From positions 1-38,718 of the forward strand of contig UQFM01000009.1 of assembly GCA_900540295.1 (NCBI GenBank): 38,718 nucleotides of DNA, given 5' to 3'. The notes under the pieces were generated by a model. That model saw nothing but the letters and a program-made list of their open reading frames with translations, did not search any database and was not told the origin of the DNA. This document shows positions 1-7,198 of the stretch, piece after piece. Source of the stretch: an uncultured Oscillospiraceae bacterium (lineage in GTDB: Bacteria > Bacillota > Clostridia > Oscillospirales > Acutalibacteraceae). The first letter of the stretch is position 1, and every line of letters starts with the position of its first letter. Position numbers and translations under genes: made by a program.

Positions 1-19
1 AGATGTGTATAAGAGACAG
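1..19. other. Sequencing adapter (Tn5 mosaic end), not genomic
   Basis: The first 19 bases are AGATGTGTATAAGAGACAG, an exact match to the Tn5 mosaic end used in transposase-based sequencing libraries. A partner adapter lies at the other end of the contig. Genomic sequence therefore starts at about base 20, and the ORF that runs into this point is artificially cut. Confidence 0.97.
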
Positions 20-560
20 GTATAATACAATTTAAACGATATTTTTTCAGCATATATCCATCGACAGCGTAAAAGATTTCAGCATACATTGTTTTTATAT
101 CAATATCTTTCCGAAATTTTGATATATCTATTTTCTCAAACACTATCATTTCACTTGCCTTGCTAACATCATTAAAGTTTTCTTGAATGGACTTGTGTAT
201 TTCTGGAGCCGTTTCATAATATGCTCTTAGCGAAAAAGCATATAAATGCGGATAATCACGCATAAGCGAACACTTTGATAATAGGCTTCTTTTCAGCATT
301 TCAAAAAAGTCATCTGTTTCCAAAGTTTTGTATTCTGTAACCGCTTTCCTTGTCATCTCAATAGCGTTCATCCACAAGTACATATATAATTCCTTTTTGT
401 TAGTAAAATAGTAAAAAAGCAATGCTTTTGAAATACCGCTCTCGTCTGCAATTTCCGACATTGGGGCTTTTTTATAGCTGTTTTCTGAAAACACTTTGTA
501 AGCAGCGTTTATAATACGCCGCTGTTTTTCTAATGGAAGTTTGAAAAACTTGTCATTCAT
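20..560 (-). CDS. TetR/AcrR-family transcriptional regulator (3' end cut by contig edge)
   Basis: An open frame of 180 codons reads from ATG at 560 down to the contig edge without a stop. The N-terminal part is a TetR DNA-binding domain: residues about 34-60 read MSEIADESGISKALLFYYF, the classic helix-turn-helix followed by the YYF/K signature of helix 4. The rest is the variable ligand-binding helical domain. TetR proteins are usually 190-200 aa, so only a few C-terminal residues are missing. The start has a GGAG ribosome site 6 bases upstream. A 19-bp palindrome lies between the -10 box and this start, which suggests autorepression. TetR targets are usually adjacent transporters or enzymes, but any such neighbour on the left lies off the contig. 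The ligand cannot be guessed. Confidence 0.9.
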
Positions 561-573
561 ATACATTCTCCTT

Positions 574-592
574 ATTGACCGCAACGGTTAAT
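574..592. promoter_or_regulatory. Imperfect palindromic operator, probably for the TetR regulator
   Basis: The sequence ATTGACCGCAACGGTTAAT is a 19-bp imperfect palindrome (ATTgACCG-N3-CGGTtAAT). It lies between the -10 box and the ribosome site of the TetR gene. The half-site TTGACCG recurs at 613-619, between the -35 and -10 boxes. TetR repressors commonly bind such sites in their own promoters. Binding here is inferred. Confidence 0.55.
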
Positions 593-600
593 GCAAGTAT

Positions 601-629
601 ATTATATATCCGTTGACCGTTTTTGAGAA
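601..629 (-). promoter_or_regulatory. Putative sigma-A promoter of the TetR gene
   Basis: On the minus strand TTCTCA (629-624) and TATAAT (606-601) are separated by 17 bases and lie about 40 bases upstream of the ATG. The -10 box is perfect and the -35 box matches 4 of 6 positions. Confidence 0.5.
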
Positions 630-688
630 GACTATTGTTAAAATTAAAAAAATAGCAACAGAGCTTTAACCCTCTGCCGCTATGCCGC

Positions 689-1060
689 CTATGCGTAAAT
701 GATTTCAGTATTCACAATCTCCATCGCACAAGCCCGTATGTTATTCATCCTCCCGACCCATTCTAAGGCGTTTTCAGCCTTTAGCTGTTCCGTGATACCC
801 TGCGCCTGCTTCATGCCCTCTATGAGCCGTTCAAGGCGTTCCTGCGCCTGCTTATCAATGTCAGCAAGGTAAATATTCAGCTTGCCGTATATAAGAAGAT
901 TCGTGTATGTAACCTTACGATACTGCTTCAGATAGTGCAGATGTCGCTGTCCCCATGTGCTTATTGGCTGTTCTTTTTCGGCGGGTAATCTTAAATCTGG
1001 AATAAGATACCCATTTTCTTCGTGGTATGTGCCGCCTAACTGTTCAAATATTGATTTCAT
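689..1060 (-). CDS. tnpV: TnpV-family transposon-encoded protein
   Basis: This 123-aa protein begins MKSIFEQLGGTYHEENGYL and contains the blocks WGQRHLHYLKQYRKVTYTNLL and WVGRMNNIRACAMEIVN. I recognise these as the TnpV family carried by clostridial mobilizable transposons and integrative elements. The biochemical role of TnpV is not established. I start at the ATG at 1060 because it has a GGAG ribosome site about 8 bases upstream; an in-frame ATG at 1114 would add 18 residues unlike the family. No recombinase gene is visible next to it, so this is a fragment of an element or one whose remainder lies off the contig. A second, truncated TnpV-like start lies just upstream at 1150-1218. Confidence 0.8.
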   Translation of the reverse strand: MKSIFEQLGGTYHEENGYLIPDLRLPAEKEQPISTWGQRHLHYLKQYRKVTYTNLLIYGKLNIYLADIDKQAQERLERLIEGMKQAQGITEQLKAENALEWVGRMNNIRACAMEIVNTEIIYA

Positions 1061-1149
1061 ATGCAAAAACTCCTTTTCTGTATGGTTTGGTTTCTGCGGG
1101 GTATCTGCAAGCAATGTATCAGTAGGCTGTATGTATATATATACTATCT

Positions 1150-1218
1150 TTAAATTAAGTAATCCCCTTGCAAAGTATAGCTGATGCCCGTTTTTTCATC
1201 AATGTAATGCTGTTTCAT
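1150..1218 (-). pseudogene. 22-codon remnant of a second TnpV-like gene
   Basis: A minus-strand frame reads MKQHYIDEKTGISYTLQGDY followed by LI and a stop. It has a good GGAGG ribosome site 7 bases before the ATG. The peptide resembles the N-terminus of TnpV variants (DEKTGISYTL-GDY), whose sequence would normally continue for about 100 more residues. It ends in an AT-rich stretch with tandem TATA. I read it as a truncated duplicate of the neighbouring tnpV. It could instead be an expressed leader peptide. Confidence 0.5.
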
Positions 1219-1264
1219 TTTGTAATCCTCCAATATGATTGATTTTTCCTACAAATCCAATCAT

Positions 1265-1317
1265 TTCGGCTGACTACAAAAGCCGAAGGGAGAGAACTTC
1301 CTTACGAAGCCTCTCCC
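1265..1317. other. Two consecutive hairpins of unknown role
   Basis: TTCGGCT (1265-1271) pairs with AGCCGAA (1281-1287). Directly after it, GGGAGAG (1288-1294) pairs with CTCTCCC (1311-1317), with an inner CTTC/GAAG stem. The block sits between the TnpV remnant and the thi promoter. It has no T-tract, so it does not look like a terminator. It may be an element end or a structured RNA. Confidence 0.4.
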
Positions 1318-1328
1318 CAGGACAGGGC

Positions 1329-1357
1329 TTGACAAATCTTTTGGTTTGCCGTATACT
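1329..1357 (+). promoter_or_regulatory. Sigma-A promoter of the thiamine transport operon
   Basis: TTGACA (1329-1334) and TATACT (1352-1357) are separated by exactly 17 bases. They lie just upstream of the TPP riboswitch, so transcription should start near 1364 and cover the whole aptamer. Confidence 0.85.
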
Positions 1358-1385
1358 CTCCTTAAAGTCTTATGAAAAATCTCAT

Positions 1386-1482
1386 ACACAGGGGGGCTGA
1401 CGCGAAGTCGGCTGAGATAAAGAATGCATGCTTCTTTGACCCTATAACCTGATGCGGGTAATGCCGCCGTAGGAAGCTTGTT
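1386..1482 (+). ncRNA. TPP riboswitch (THI element)
   Basis: The conserved THI-box elements appear in order: a GGGG-rich 5' segment (1391-1396), CTGAGAT (1412-1418), a variable hairpin, ACCC (1439-1442), AACCTGAT (1446-1453), GGGTAATGCC (1456-1465) and GTAGGAAGC (1469-1477). This aptamer binds thiamine pyrophosphate. A terminator hairpin follows within 20 bases, so the expected mode is transcription attenuation: TPP binding frees the terminator and shuts off the transporter operon. Confidence 0.95.
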
Positions 1483-1496
1483 GCGAATACAATTAC

Positions 1497-1530
1497 AGTC
1501 TTACGGTATGCAGATATCGTAAGACTTTTT
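1497..1530 (+). terminator. Riboswitch-controlled intrinsic terminator
   Basis: AGTCTTACG (1497-1505) and CGTAAGACT (1518-1526) form a perfect 9-bp stem followed by TTTT. It sits between the TPP aptamer and the first gene of the operon, the standard expression platform of a transcriptional OFF switch. Confidence 0.88.
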
Positions 1531-1578
1531 CATTTTACGGCTGAAGTTTCTTTCAGCTAAAATTCGGAGGTAAAAATT

Positions 1579-1878
1579 ATGCAGGCAAGTATCGCGATTC
1601 AGGTTCTGCCCGATGTGCAGAGTGAGGACGAATTGATTCGCATTGTAGACGAGGTTATCGCCTACATCAAAAGTACGGGCTTAAACTGTTATGTCGGTCC
1701 GTTTGAAACCACGGTTGAGGGCGACAGCTACGACCAGCTGATGGAAATTGTCAAGGAGTGCCAGCACGTTGCTGTCCGCGCGGGCGCGCCGTCCGTCTCT
1801 GCTTATGTGAAGGTGGTATACAAACCGGAGGGCGGTGTATTAACCATTGACAAAAAAGTTACCAAGCATCATCAGTAA
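1579..1878 (+). CDS. Thiamine-binding protein, MTH1187/YkoF family (DUF77)
   Basis: This 99-aa protein is the length of a single MTH1187/YkoF domain. It starts MQASIAIQVLP and carries the family pattern of a ferredoxin-like fold with TTVEGD and GAPSVSAYVKV segments. YkoF-type domains bind thiamine or its pyrimidine half in the cytoplasm. GGAGG lies 8 bases before the ATG. It is the first gene behind the TPP riboswitch, and its end overlaps the permease gene by 32 bases, so the two are translationally coupled. The context supports a role in delivering or buffering thiamine precursors brought in by the transporter that follows. That role is inferred. Confidence 0.85.
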   Translation: MQASIAIQVLPDVQSEDELIRIVDEVIAYIKSTGLNCYVGPFETTVEGDSYDQLMEIVKECQHVAVRAGAPSVSAYVKVVYKPEGGVLTIDKKVTKHHQ

Positions 1879-2626
1879 AGCTTCCCCTGTACTTACGCTT
1901 TTGACTGTTGTGCTGATTTGGGCGGCGGCAACGGGCTTTTCATGGGTGCCGTCGTTTATGCTGCCGTCACCGCGCGCAGTGGCACAGGCTTTCATCGGGG
2001 ATTTTCCGACGCTGATGCGCCATGCCGCCGTTACCTTGACCGAAGCCTTTTTAGGTCTGCTGTTCGGGGTTCTGCTGGCATTTTTGCTCGCAACGCTGAT
2101 GGACAGATTTCCGACACTTTATAAAGCACTGTATCCGCTTTTGGTCATTACGCAAACCGTACCGACAATCGCCGTAGCACCGCTTTTGGTGCTGTGGATG
2201 GGCTTCGGTATGGCGCCGAAAATTACACTCGTGGTTTTGACCACTTTTTTCCCCATTGCCGTAAGTCTGTTGGACGGCTACCGCAGTGCCGACCCCGATG
2301 CAGTGAACCTTTTGCGCAGTATGGGTGCGGGGCGTGTGAAAATTTTTCGGTATATAAAATTCCCCTCGGCACTCGGCTCATTTTTTGCAGGCTTAAAGGT
2401 GTCCGCCTCTTACGCCGTGGTCGGTGCGGTGATTGCCGAGTGGCTCGGCGGCTTTGAGGGCTTGGGCGTATATATGACCCGCGTGCAAAAAGCGTATGCG
2501 TTTGATAAAATGTTTTCCGTGATAATTTTTATCACGCTGATTAGTCTGCTCTTAATGTGGGGCGTAATGGGCGTGAAAGCCCTCGTTATGCCTTGGGAGC
2601 GAAAAGAAACGGAGAAAAAGAAGTGA
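1847..2626 (+). CDS. thiX: ThiX-like ABC transporter permease
   Basis: This 259-aa integral membrane protein belongs to the SsuC/TauC/ThiX group of binding-protein-dependent permeases. About six hydrophobic helices are visible. The cytoplasmic EAA-loop region that contacts the ATPase lies around residues 155-175 (LLRSMGAGRVKIFRYIKFP). The only start that keeps the first helix is TTG at 1847, because an in-frame stop lies just upstream. It is the membrane channel of the HMP/formylaminopyrimidine-type uptake system whose other parts follow directly. Its TGA overlaps the GTG start of the binding protein. Confidence 0.88.
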   Translation: MTKKLPSIISKASPVLTLLTVVLIWAAATGFSWVPSFMLPSPRAVAQAFIGDFPTLMRHAAVTLTEAFLGLLFGVLLAFLLATLMDRFPTLYKALYPLLVITQTVPTIAVAPLLVLWMGFGMAPKITLVVLTTFFPIAVSLLDGYRSADPDAVNLLRSMGAGRVKIFRYIKFPSALGSFFAGLKVSASYAVVGAVIAEWLGGFEGLGVYMTRVQKAYAFDKMFSVIIFITLISLLLMWGVMGVKALVMPWERKETEKKK

Positions 2627-3639
2627 AACATATAAAAAAAATTACTGCCGTGCTTTTGTGTGCGGTATTGCTGTTCTCTCTTGCCGCTTGCGGCACAAAT
2701 ACAGGTGAAAATAAGGAATTGCAAAAAATCACACTGTCCTTGGACTGGACGCCGAATACCAACCATACAGGCATTTATGTGGCGCTCGCAAAAGGTTATT
2801 TTAAAGATGCGGGATTAGACGTAACGGTTGTACAGCCGTCACAAAACGGCGCCGCCGCCGCCGCCATGTGTGCCGCAGGGCAGGCGCAGTTCGCGATAGA
2901 GTTTCAGGATACGCTTGCGGCGGCGTTCGCCACGGAAGAGCCGCTCGGCATTACGGCAGTCGCGGCGTTGTTACAGCACAATACGTCGGGCATTCTCTCC
3001 CGTAAAGGCGAGGGGCTTGACAAACCGCGTGGTCTGGAAAATCATACCTATGCCACTTGGGATTCCCCGATTGAACAGGCGATGCTCAAATCCGTTGTGG
3101 AAACCGACGGCGGCGATTTCTCTAAGGTTAAATTGATTCCGAACAACTTTACGGACGAAGCGGGAACGCTGCGCGCAGGTCTTACGGATGCGATTTGGGT
3201 GTTTTATGCGTGGGGCGGTATTGCCGCAACGCTTGCCGATGCGGAATTCGATTATTTCGATTTTAAAGACGTCAATCCCGTGTTTGATTATTACACCCCC
3301 GTGCTGATTGGCAATAATACTTTTATCAATGAAAATCCCGAAACGACCAAAGCACTGCTCGGCGCACTCAAAAAGGGCTACGAATTTGCGATAGACAACC
3401 CCGAAGCGGCGGCGCAGATTTTGATTGACGGCGACGATACAGGCTCTTTGAAGGGTTCTGAAACCTTAGTGACCGAAAGCCAAAAATGGATTTCCAAGCA
3501 GTATAAGGCGGAGGTTTCGCAGTGGGGCTATATTGACCCTGCGCGCTGGGATGCGTTTTATGCGTGGCTCTGGGAACAGGGCTTAATCGAAAAAGAATTG
3601 CCTGCGGGAACGGGGTATTCAAATGCCTATCTCTCCTAA
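2623..3639 (+). CDS. thiY: ThiY-like pyrimidine-precursor-binding lipoprotein
   Basis: This 338-aa solute-binding protein has a lipoprotein signal: positive residues KHIKK, a hydrophobic core and the lipobox LAAC with the lipidated Cys at about residue 23. The mature part opens with LDWTPNTNHTGIYVALAKGY, the hallmark of the NMT1/THI5-like (ThiY) family that binds the thiamine pyrimidine moiety or its formylamino derivative. I choose the GTG at 2623, with GGAG upstream and a 4-base overlap with the permease stop; longer frames add unrelated residues. TenA and the deformylase that process formylaminopyrimidine are not in the window, so the exact ligand is uncertain. Confidence 0.9.
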   Translation: MKHIKKITAVLLCAVLLFSLAACGTNTGENKELQKITLSLDWTPNTNHTGIYVALAKGYFKDAGLDVTVVQPSQNGAAAAAMCAAGQAQFAIEFQDTLAAAFATEEPLGITAVAALLQHNTSGILSRKGEGLDKPRGLENHTYATWDSPIEQAMLKSVVETDGGDFSKVKLIPNNFTDEAGTLRAGLTDAIWVFYAWGGIAATLADAEFDYFDFKDVNPVFDYYTPVLIGNNTFINENPETTKALLGALKKGYEFAIDNPEAAAQILIDGDDTGSLKGSETLVTESQKWISKQYKAEVSQWGYIDPARWDAFYAWLWEQGLIEKELPAGTGYSNAYLS

Positions 3640-4381
3640 TTCCGATTTGCTGGAAGCACGCGGAATTTCCAAAAGCTTCGGTGAAAACAAAATTCTTGAA
3701 AATGTGGATTTCACATTGAAAAAAGGCGAGCTTGTCTGCCTGCTGGGTGTGAGCGGCGCGGGTAAAACTACGCTGTTTAACATCCTTTCGGGATTGATGA
3801 CGCCCGACTGCGGACAGGTGCTTTTAAACGGCGAATCCATTACGGGAAGACCTGGGAAAATCAGCTATATGCTGCAAAAGGATTTGCTTTTGCCGTACCG
3901 CACAGTTGTGGACAATGTCGCCCTGCCGCTGATTATCCGCGGGATGCCGAAAAAACAGGCGCGTGAAAAAGCCGCTTCCTATTTTCAGAAATTCGGCTTA
4001 CAGGGGACGGAGAAAAAATACCCGAAACAGCTTTCGGGCGGTATGCGCCAGCGCGCGGCGTTGCTGCGCACGTATCTTGCCTCGGATGGGGTTGCCTTAC
4101 TCGACGAACCGTTCAGTGCGCTGGATACCATTACTAAAAGCGCGATGCACGAGTGGTATCTTGATATTATGCGCGAAATTGATTTAACCACGCTGTTCAT
4201 CACGCACGATACGGACGAGGCTGTGAAGCTTTCTGACCGCATTTGTATTTTGTCGGGAAAGCCCGGAAAAATTATTCGCGAAATTCCCGTATGCGAGCCG
4301 CGCCCGCGTCCGCACGATTTCAATTTGTCCGCAGAATTTTTAAATTATAAACGGCAGATTGCCGAGAGCTTGATATTGTAG
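3623..4381 (+). CDS. thiZ: ThiZ-like ABC transporter ATPase
   Basis: This 252-aa ATPase has Walker A GVSGAGKT (about residues 42-49), the Q-loop at MLQKD, the signature LSGGMRQR, Walker B VALLDEP and the switch His in FITHD. It belongs to the SsuB/TauB/ThiZ group and would power the permease encoded two genes upstream. The start overlaps the end of thiY by 17 bases, typical of tight coupling. It is the last gene of the TPP-regulated operon. No clear intrinsic terminator follows; instead the next 200 bases hold dispersed repeats. Confidence 0.9.
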   Translation: MPISPNSDLLEARGISKSFGENKILENVDFTLKKGELVCLLGVSGAGKTTLFNILSGLMTPDCGQVLLNGESITGRPGKISYMLQKDLLLPYRTVVDNVALPLIIRGMPKKQAREKAASYFQKFGLQGTEKKYPKQLSGGMRQRAALLRTYLASDGVALLDEPFSALDTITKSAMHEWYLDIMREIDLTTLFITHDTDEAVKLSDRICILSGKPGKIIREIPVCEPRPRPHDFNLSAEFLNYKRQIAESLIL

Positions 4382-4418
4382 TTTACATACAGGTTTTTGC
4401 AGACGCGCTTTCTTCTGT

Positions 4419-4492
4419 GTGAGATTCTTCGCTGTCGCTCAGAATGACAATTCTGCACAATTCCGTAGGGGCGTGCAGTGCGCGCCCGCGGA
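4419..4492. repeat. Dispersed intergenic repeats (two families, adjacent copies)
   Basis: Bases 4419-4457 hold a GAGATTCTTCGCTGTCGCTC-AGAATGACA unit, and 4463-4492 hold a CCGTAGGGGCG...CGCCCGCG unit. Related copies occur at 7253-7287 and 22602-22731. Such short repeats are widespread in gut Clostridia. They carry no gene and fill the space between the thi operon and the radical SAM gene. Confidence 0.65.
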
Positions 4493-4589
4493 AATCCGCT
4501 GAAACTTTTCGGAACAACACAGAGGTTGTTCCCTGCTTATTTCCAAGAATTTGAATTTTCAGCCCCCGACACACAGAAACGGAGTCCTT

Positions 4590-5468
4590 ATGATTTGTAC
4601 AGCCTGCCCGCGCCGATGCGGTGCGCAAAGAGTTGAAAACAGAACAAGCACAGGCTTTTGCAAAATGCCTTATAACCCTGTGCTTGCACGTGCCGAACTG
4701 CATTTTTGGGAAGAACCGCCTATCAGCGGCAAAAACGGTTCGGGTGCAATTTTCTTTTCGGGCTGTTCTTTGCGGTGTGTGTTCTGTCAGAACTTTGAAA
4801 TCAGCCAAGGGGACATCGGCAGACCTGTAACAAAAGCACGTTTTATTGAAATTATGCGCGAATTGGAAGCTAAGGGCGCGCACAACATCAATCTTGTAAA
4901 CCCGACGCACTTTACACCGTTTTTGGCAGAGGCTTTGCGTGAATACAAGCCCCAAATTCCCGTGGTGTATAACAGCGGCGGATATGATTCGGCAGAAACT
5001 TTAAAAACGCTGCGCGGGCTTGTCGATATTTATCTGCCCGATTTTAAATATATTGACAGCACACTTGCAAAAAGCTGTTCTGCGGCGGCGGATTATCCCG
5101 AAACGGCAAAGGCGGCGCTTTTGGAAATGCGTGCGCAAACGAAAGACCGCTTCGACGAAAACGGTATGATGCAGTCGGGGCTTCTTATCCGCCATTTGAT
5201 TTTGCCGAAGCATACAGATGACTCCGCGGAAATTCTTCGGTGGATTCGGGAAAATCTCGGAAAAGATACCTATATCAGCCTGATGAGCCAGTATACACCC
5301 TGCGGCAGAACCTATCCGCAAAAGGAACTGAACCGCCGCTTGACAACCGCCGAATACCAAAAGACGGTGGACGCGTTTTGGGATTTGGGCTTTCAAAACG
5401 GTTTTATGCAGGAACGCACAGCGGCGAAGACCTGCTATATTCCGAAATTTGACCTTTCAGGGGTTTGA
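4590..5468 (+). CDS. PflX-like radical SAM protein (COG1313)
   Basis: This 292-aa protein has the radical SAM cluster motif C59-x3-C63-x2-C66 within FFSGCSLRCVFCQN, which binds a [4Fe-4S] cluster and S-adenosylmethionine. A further N-terminal Cys set (C3, C6, C10 and C24) is characteristic of the PflX group, which resembles pyruvate formate-lyase activating enzyme. The target protein or substrate of this group is not established, and no glycyl radical enzyme gene lies nearby. The ATG at 4590 is chosen because GGAG lies 6 bases upstream and the protein then begins with the family's Cys motif. The mscL promoter overlaps its stop codon, so the next gene is transcribed independently. Confidence 0.85.
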   Translation: MICTACPRRCGAQRVENRTSTGFCKMPYNPVLARAELHFWEEPPISGKNGSGAIFFSGCSLRCVFCQNFEISQGDIGRPVTKARFIEIMRELEAKGAHNINLVNPTHFTPFLAEALREYKPQIPVVYNSGGYDSAETLKTLRGLVDIYLPDFKYIDSTLAKSCSAAADYPETAKAALLEMRAQTKDRFDENGMMQSGLLIRHLILPKHTDDSAEILRWIRENLGKDTYISLMSQYTPCGRTYPQKELNRRLTTAEYQKTVDAFWDLGFQNGFMQERTAAKTCYIPKFDLSGV

Positions 5469-5494
5469 CAAAATTTCACTCTGTGTGATACAAT
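5465..5494 (+). promoter_or_regulatory. Sigma-A promoter of mscL
   Basis: TTGACA (5465-5470) and TACAAT (5489-5494) are separated by 18 bases and lie about 30 bases before the mscL start. The -35 box overlaps the stop codon of the radical SAM gene. Confidence 0.8.
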
Positions 5495-5523
5495 ATTTTT
5501 AAATTCTGAAAAGGTTAGAAGTT

Positions 5524-5991
5524 ATGGCAAAGGGTAAAGGTTTTATCGCAGAATTCAAAAAATTCATTATGCGCGGCAATGTGATTGATTTGGCGGTCGG
5601 TGTGATTATCGGCGGCGCATTTCAGAAAATCGTCAATTCGTTGGTGAACGATGTGGTAATGCCGCTGATTAGCTTAATCACAGGCGGTGTGGATTTCAAC
5701 AACTGGTTTTTGGTACTCGGCGAAGGGGAGTTTGCCACGGCGGCAGAGGCGAAAGCGGCGGGCGTTGCAACCCTCAACTACGGTACGTTCATCGGCACAG
5801 CGCTGGATTTCCTGATTATGGCGTTTGTGATTTTTGTATTCATCAAAATCATCAACACCGTATCCGATAAGCTGAAAAAGGAAAAGCCCGAAGAACCCGC
5901 CGCACCGACAACCAAAGTGTGTCCGTACTGCAAATCGGAAATTGATATTGCGGCAACCAAATGCCCGCACTGTACTTCCGAGGTGGAATGA
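5524..5991 (+). CDS. mscL: Large-conductance mechanosensitive channel MscL with C-terminal zinc ribbon
   Basis: This 155-aa inner-membrane channel opens under membrane tension to release osmolytes during osmotic downshock. The conserved N-terminal stretch FIMRGNVIDLAVGVIIGGAF leads into TM1 (about residues 18-48). TM2 lies at about 85-107 (ALDFLIMAFVIFVFIKIIN). The C-terminus carries an extra zinc ribbon with two CPxC pairs (VCPYCKSE and KCPHCTSE), placed in the cytoplasm after the usual C-terminal helix. This tail accounts for the length exceeding E. coli MscL (136 aa). It has its own promoter and a strong hairpin after the stop. Confidence 0.95.
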   Translation: MAKGKGFIAEFKKFIMRGNVIDLAVGVIIGGAFQKIVNSLVNDVVMPLISLITGGVDFNNWFLVLGEGEFATAAEAKAAGVATLNYGTFIGTALDFLIMAFVIFVFIKIINTVSDKLKKEKPEEPAAPTTKVCPYCKSEIDIAATKCPHCTSEVE

Positions 5992-5998
5992 GAAACAA

Positions 5999-6034
5999 AA
6001 TTTTGCGCACGCTTGTTTCGGCGTGCGCAAAATT
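5999..6034. terminator. Perfect 14-bp hairpin after mscL
   Basis: AATTTTGCGCACGC (5999-6012) and GCGTGCGCAAAATT (6021-6034) form a perfect 14-bp stem with an 8-base loop. The 3' arm ends AAAATT and no long T-run follows, so it may be a weak terminator or an RNA-stabilising hairpin. Confidence 0.6.
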
Positions 6035-6062
6035 GTATGTTGTACAGAAAAGAGATGTTTTT

Positions 6063-6860
6063 ATGAAAATCGGATTTATCGGCGCGGGCAATATGGCGTC
6101 CGCAATTATTGAGGGCGCGGTGCGTTCGGGTGCGTTCCAAGCGGCGGATATTTGCGCGTATGATGTGAATCTGCAAAAAGCAGAGATGTTAAAGCAAACT
6201 TTAGGCATCGGGACTGCCGAAACCTGCGCGGAATTGATTGCATTTGCCGATGCGGTTGTGCTTGCGGTGAAACCGAATGTGTTCCCGACACTTTTGCCGT
6301 CTGTCGGCGCGGATTTGCAGAAAAAAGACCCGTTGGTGATTTCCATCGCCGCAGGGAAAACCATAGAATTTATTGAAGGCTTACTGCCGTATTCGGCGGC
6401 GGTGGTGCGCGTGATGCCGAACATCAACGCTACCGTAGGTGAGGCGATGAGTGCGTATTGCTTTAACGCCCGTGTAACGGAGGCGCAAAAAGCATTGACC
6501 GAAGCACTCTGCGGTGCGTTCGGCAAGGTTATGTGTCTTTCGGAAAGTGCATTTCCGCTGTTCGGCGTTTTGGCGGGCTGTGCGCCTGCGTACAGCTATA
6601 TGTTTATCGATGCACTTGCACGCGCGGGTGTGAAAAACGGTATGCAGAAAGCGGATGCGCTGAAAATTGCGGCGCAGACCGTCTACGGCAGCGCCAAACA
6701 GATTTTGGAAAGCGATACGCACCCGTGGGAATTGGTGGACCGTGTCTGTTCCCCCGGCGGCACAACGATTGAAGGCGTGGCCTCTTTGCAGGCGGACGGC
6801 TTGGACGCCGCCGTTACCCGTGCGGTGGAAGCGGCATTGGATAAGGATAAACGGTTATAA
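6063..6860 (+). CDS. proC: Pyrroline-5-carboxylate reductase
   Basis: This 265-aa cytosolic enzyme makes L-proline from pyrroline-5-carboxylate using NAD(P)H. The Rossmann motif GFIGAGNMA lies at the N-terminus. The dimerisation/catalytic domain carries the family signature VCSPGGTTIEG near residue 230. Length matches the usual 265-275 aa. I start at ATG 6063, because the in-frame sequence further upstream runs back through the mscL hairpin. A short AGAGATG ribosome site precedes it. No other proline genes are nearby, so it is a stand-alone last step. Confidence 0.95.
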   Translation: MKIGFIGAGNMASAIIEGAVRSGAFQAADICAYDVNLQKAEMLKQTLGIGTAETCAELIAFADAVVLAVKPNVFPTLLPSVGADLQKKDPLVISIAAGKTIEFIEGLLPYSAAVVRVMPNINATVGEAMSAYCFNARVTEAQKALTEALCGAFGKVMCLSESAFPLFGVLAGCAPAYSYMFIDALARAGVKNGMQKADALKIAAQTVYGSAKQILESDTHPWELVDRVCSPGGTTIEGVASLQADGLDAAVTRAVEAALDKDKRL

Positions 6861-6871
6861 GTGTGCAAATA

Positions 6872-7198
6872 TGAACCCCCTCGGCGTATAAATGAACAAG
6901 TCCGTAAAAAGTGGACAATAGAAAAAAGAACCCTCTTGCTGTAAAATAGATATCAGGAGGGTTTAATTATGCCAAGAAGTTACAGACATGTAAGTGATTA
7001 TGAAAAAGAAATATTTGCATTAAGAAGAAAAGGATATACGAATAGAGGAATAAGAGAAGCCTTGGGATTTAATGAAGAGCAAATAAAAAACTTCATTAGA
7101 AGATATAATAGAAAACAAAGAAAGATAGTAGCAGGAGAAACAATACATAAGAAAGACAGACCAAGCAAAAAAGGAAATGATTTGCCGCCATCAATTCA
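6872..7198 (+). mobile_element. Remnant of an IS3-type insertion sequence
   Basis: From about 6872 the sequence becomes AT-rich and begins with a TGAACCCCCT-type end, followed by a GTCC/GGAC inverted repeat (6900-6917) and a transposase orfA with a strong ribosome site. At about 7198 the element stops and dispersed-repeat sequence begins. The catalytic orfB and the right end are missing, so this copy cannot move on its own. Exact ends are approximate. Confidence 0.65.

Noticed and set aside
1..19. A genuine Tn5/IS50 element end
   Set aside because: The 19-base mosaic end is the engineered library version and matches an adapter at the other contig end; no Tn5 genes are present.
957..1184. Plus-strand frame of 75 codons opposite tnpV
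   Set aside because: Shadow of tnpV and its upstream region, without a ribosome site or family match.
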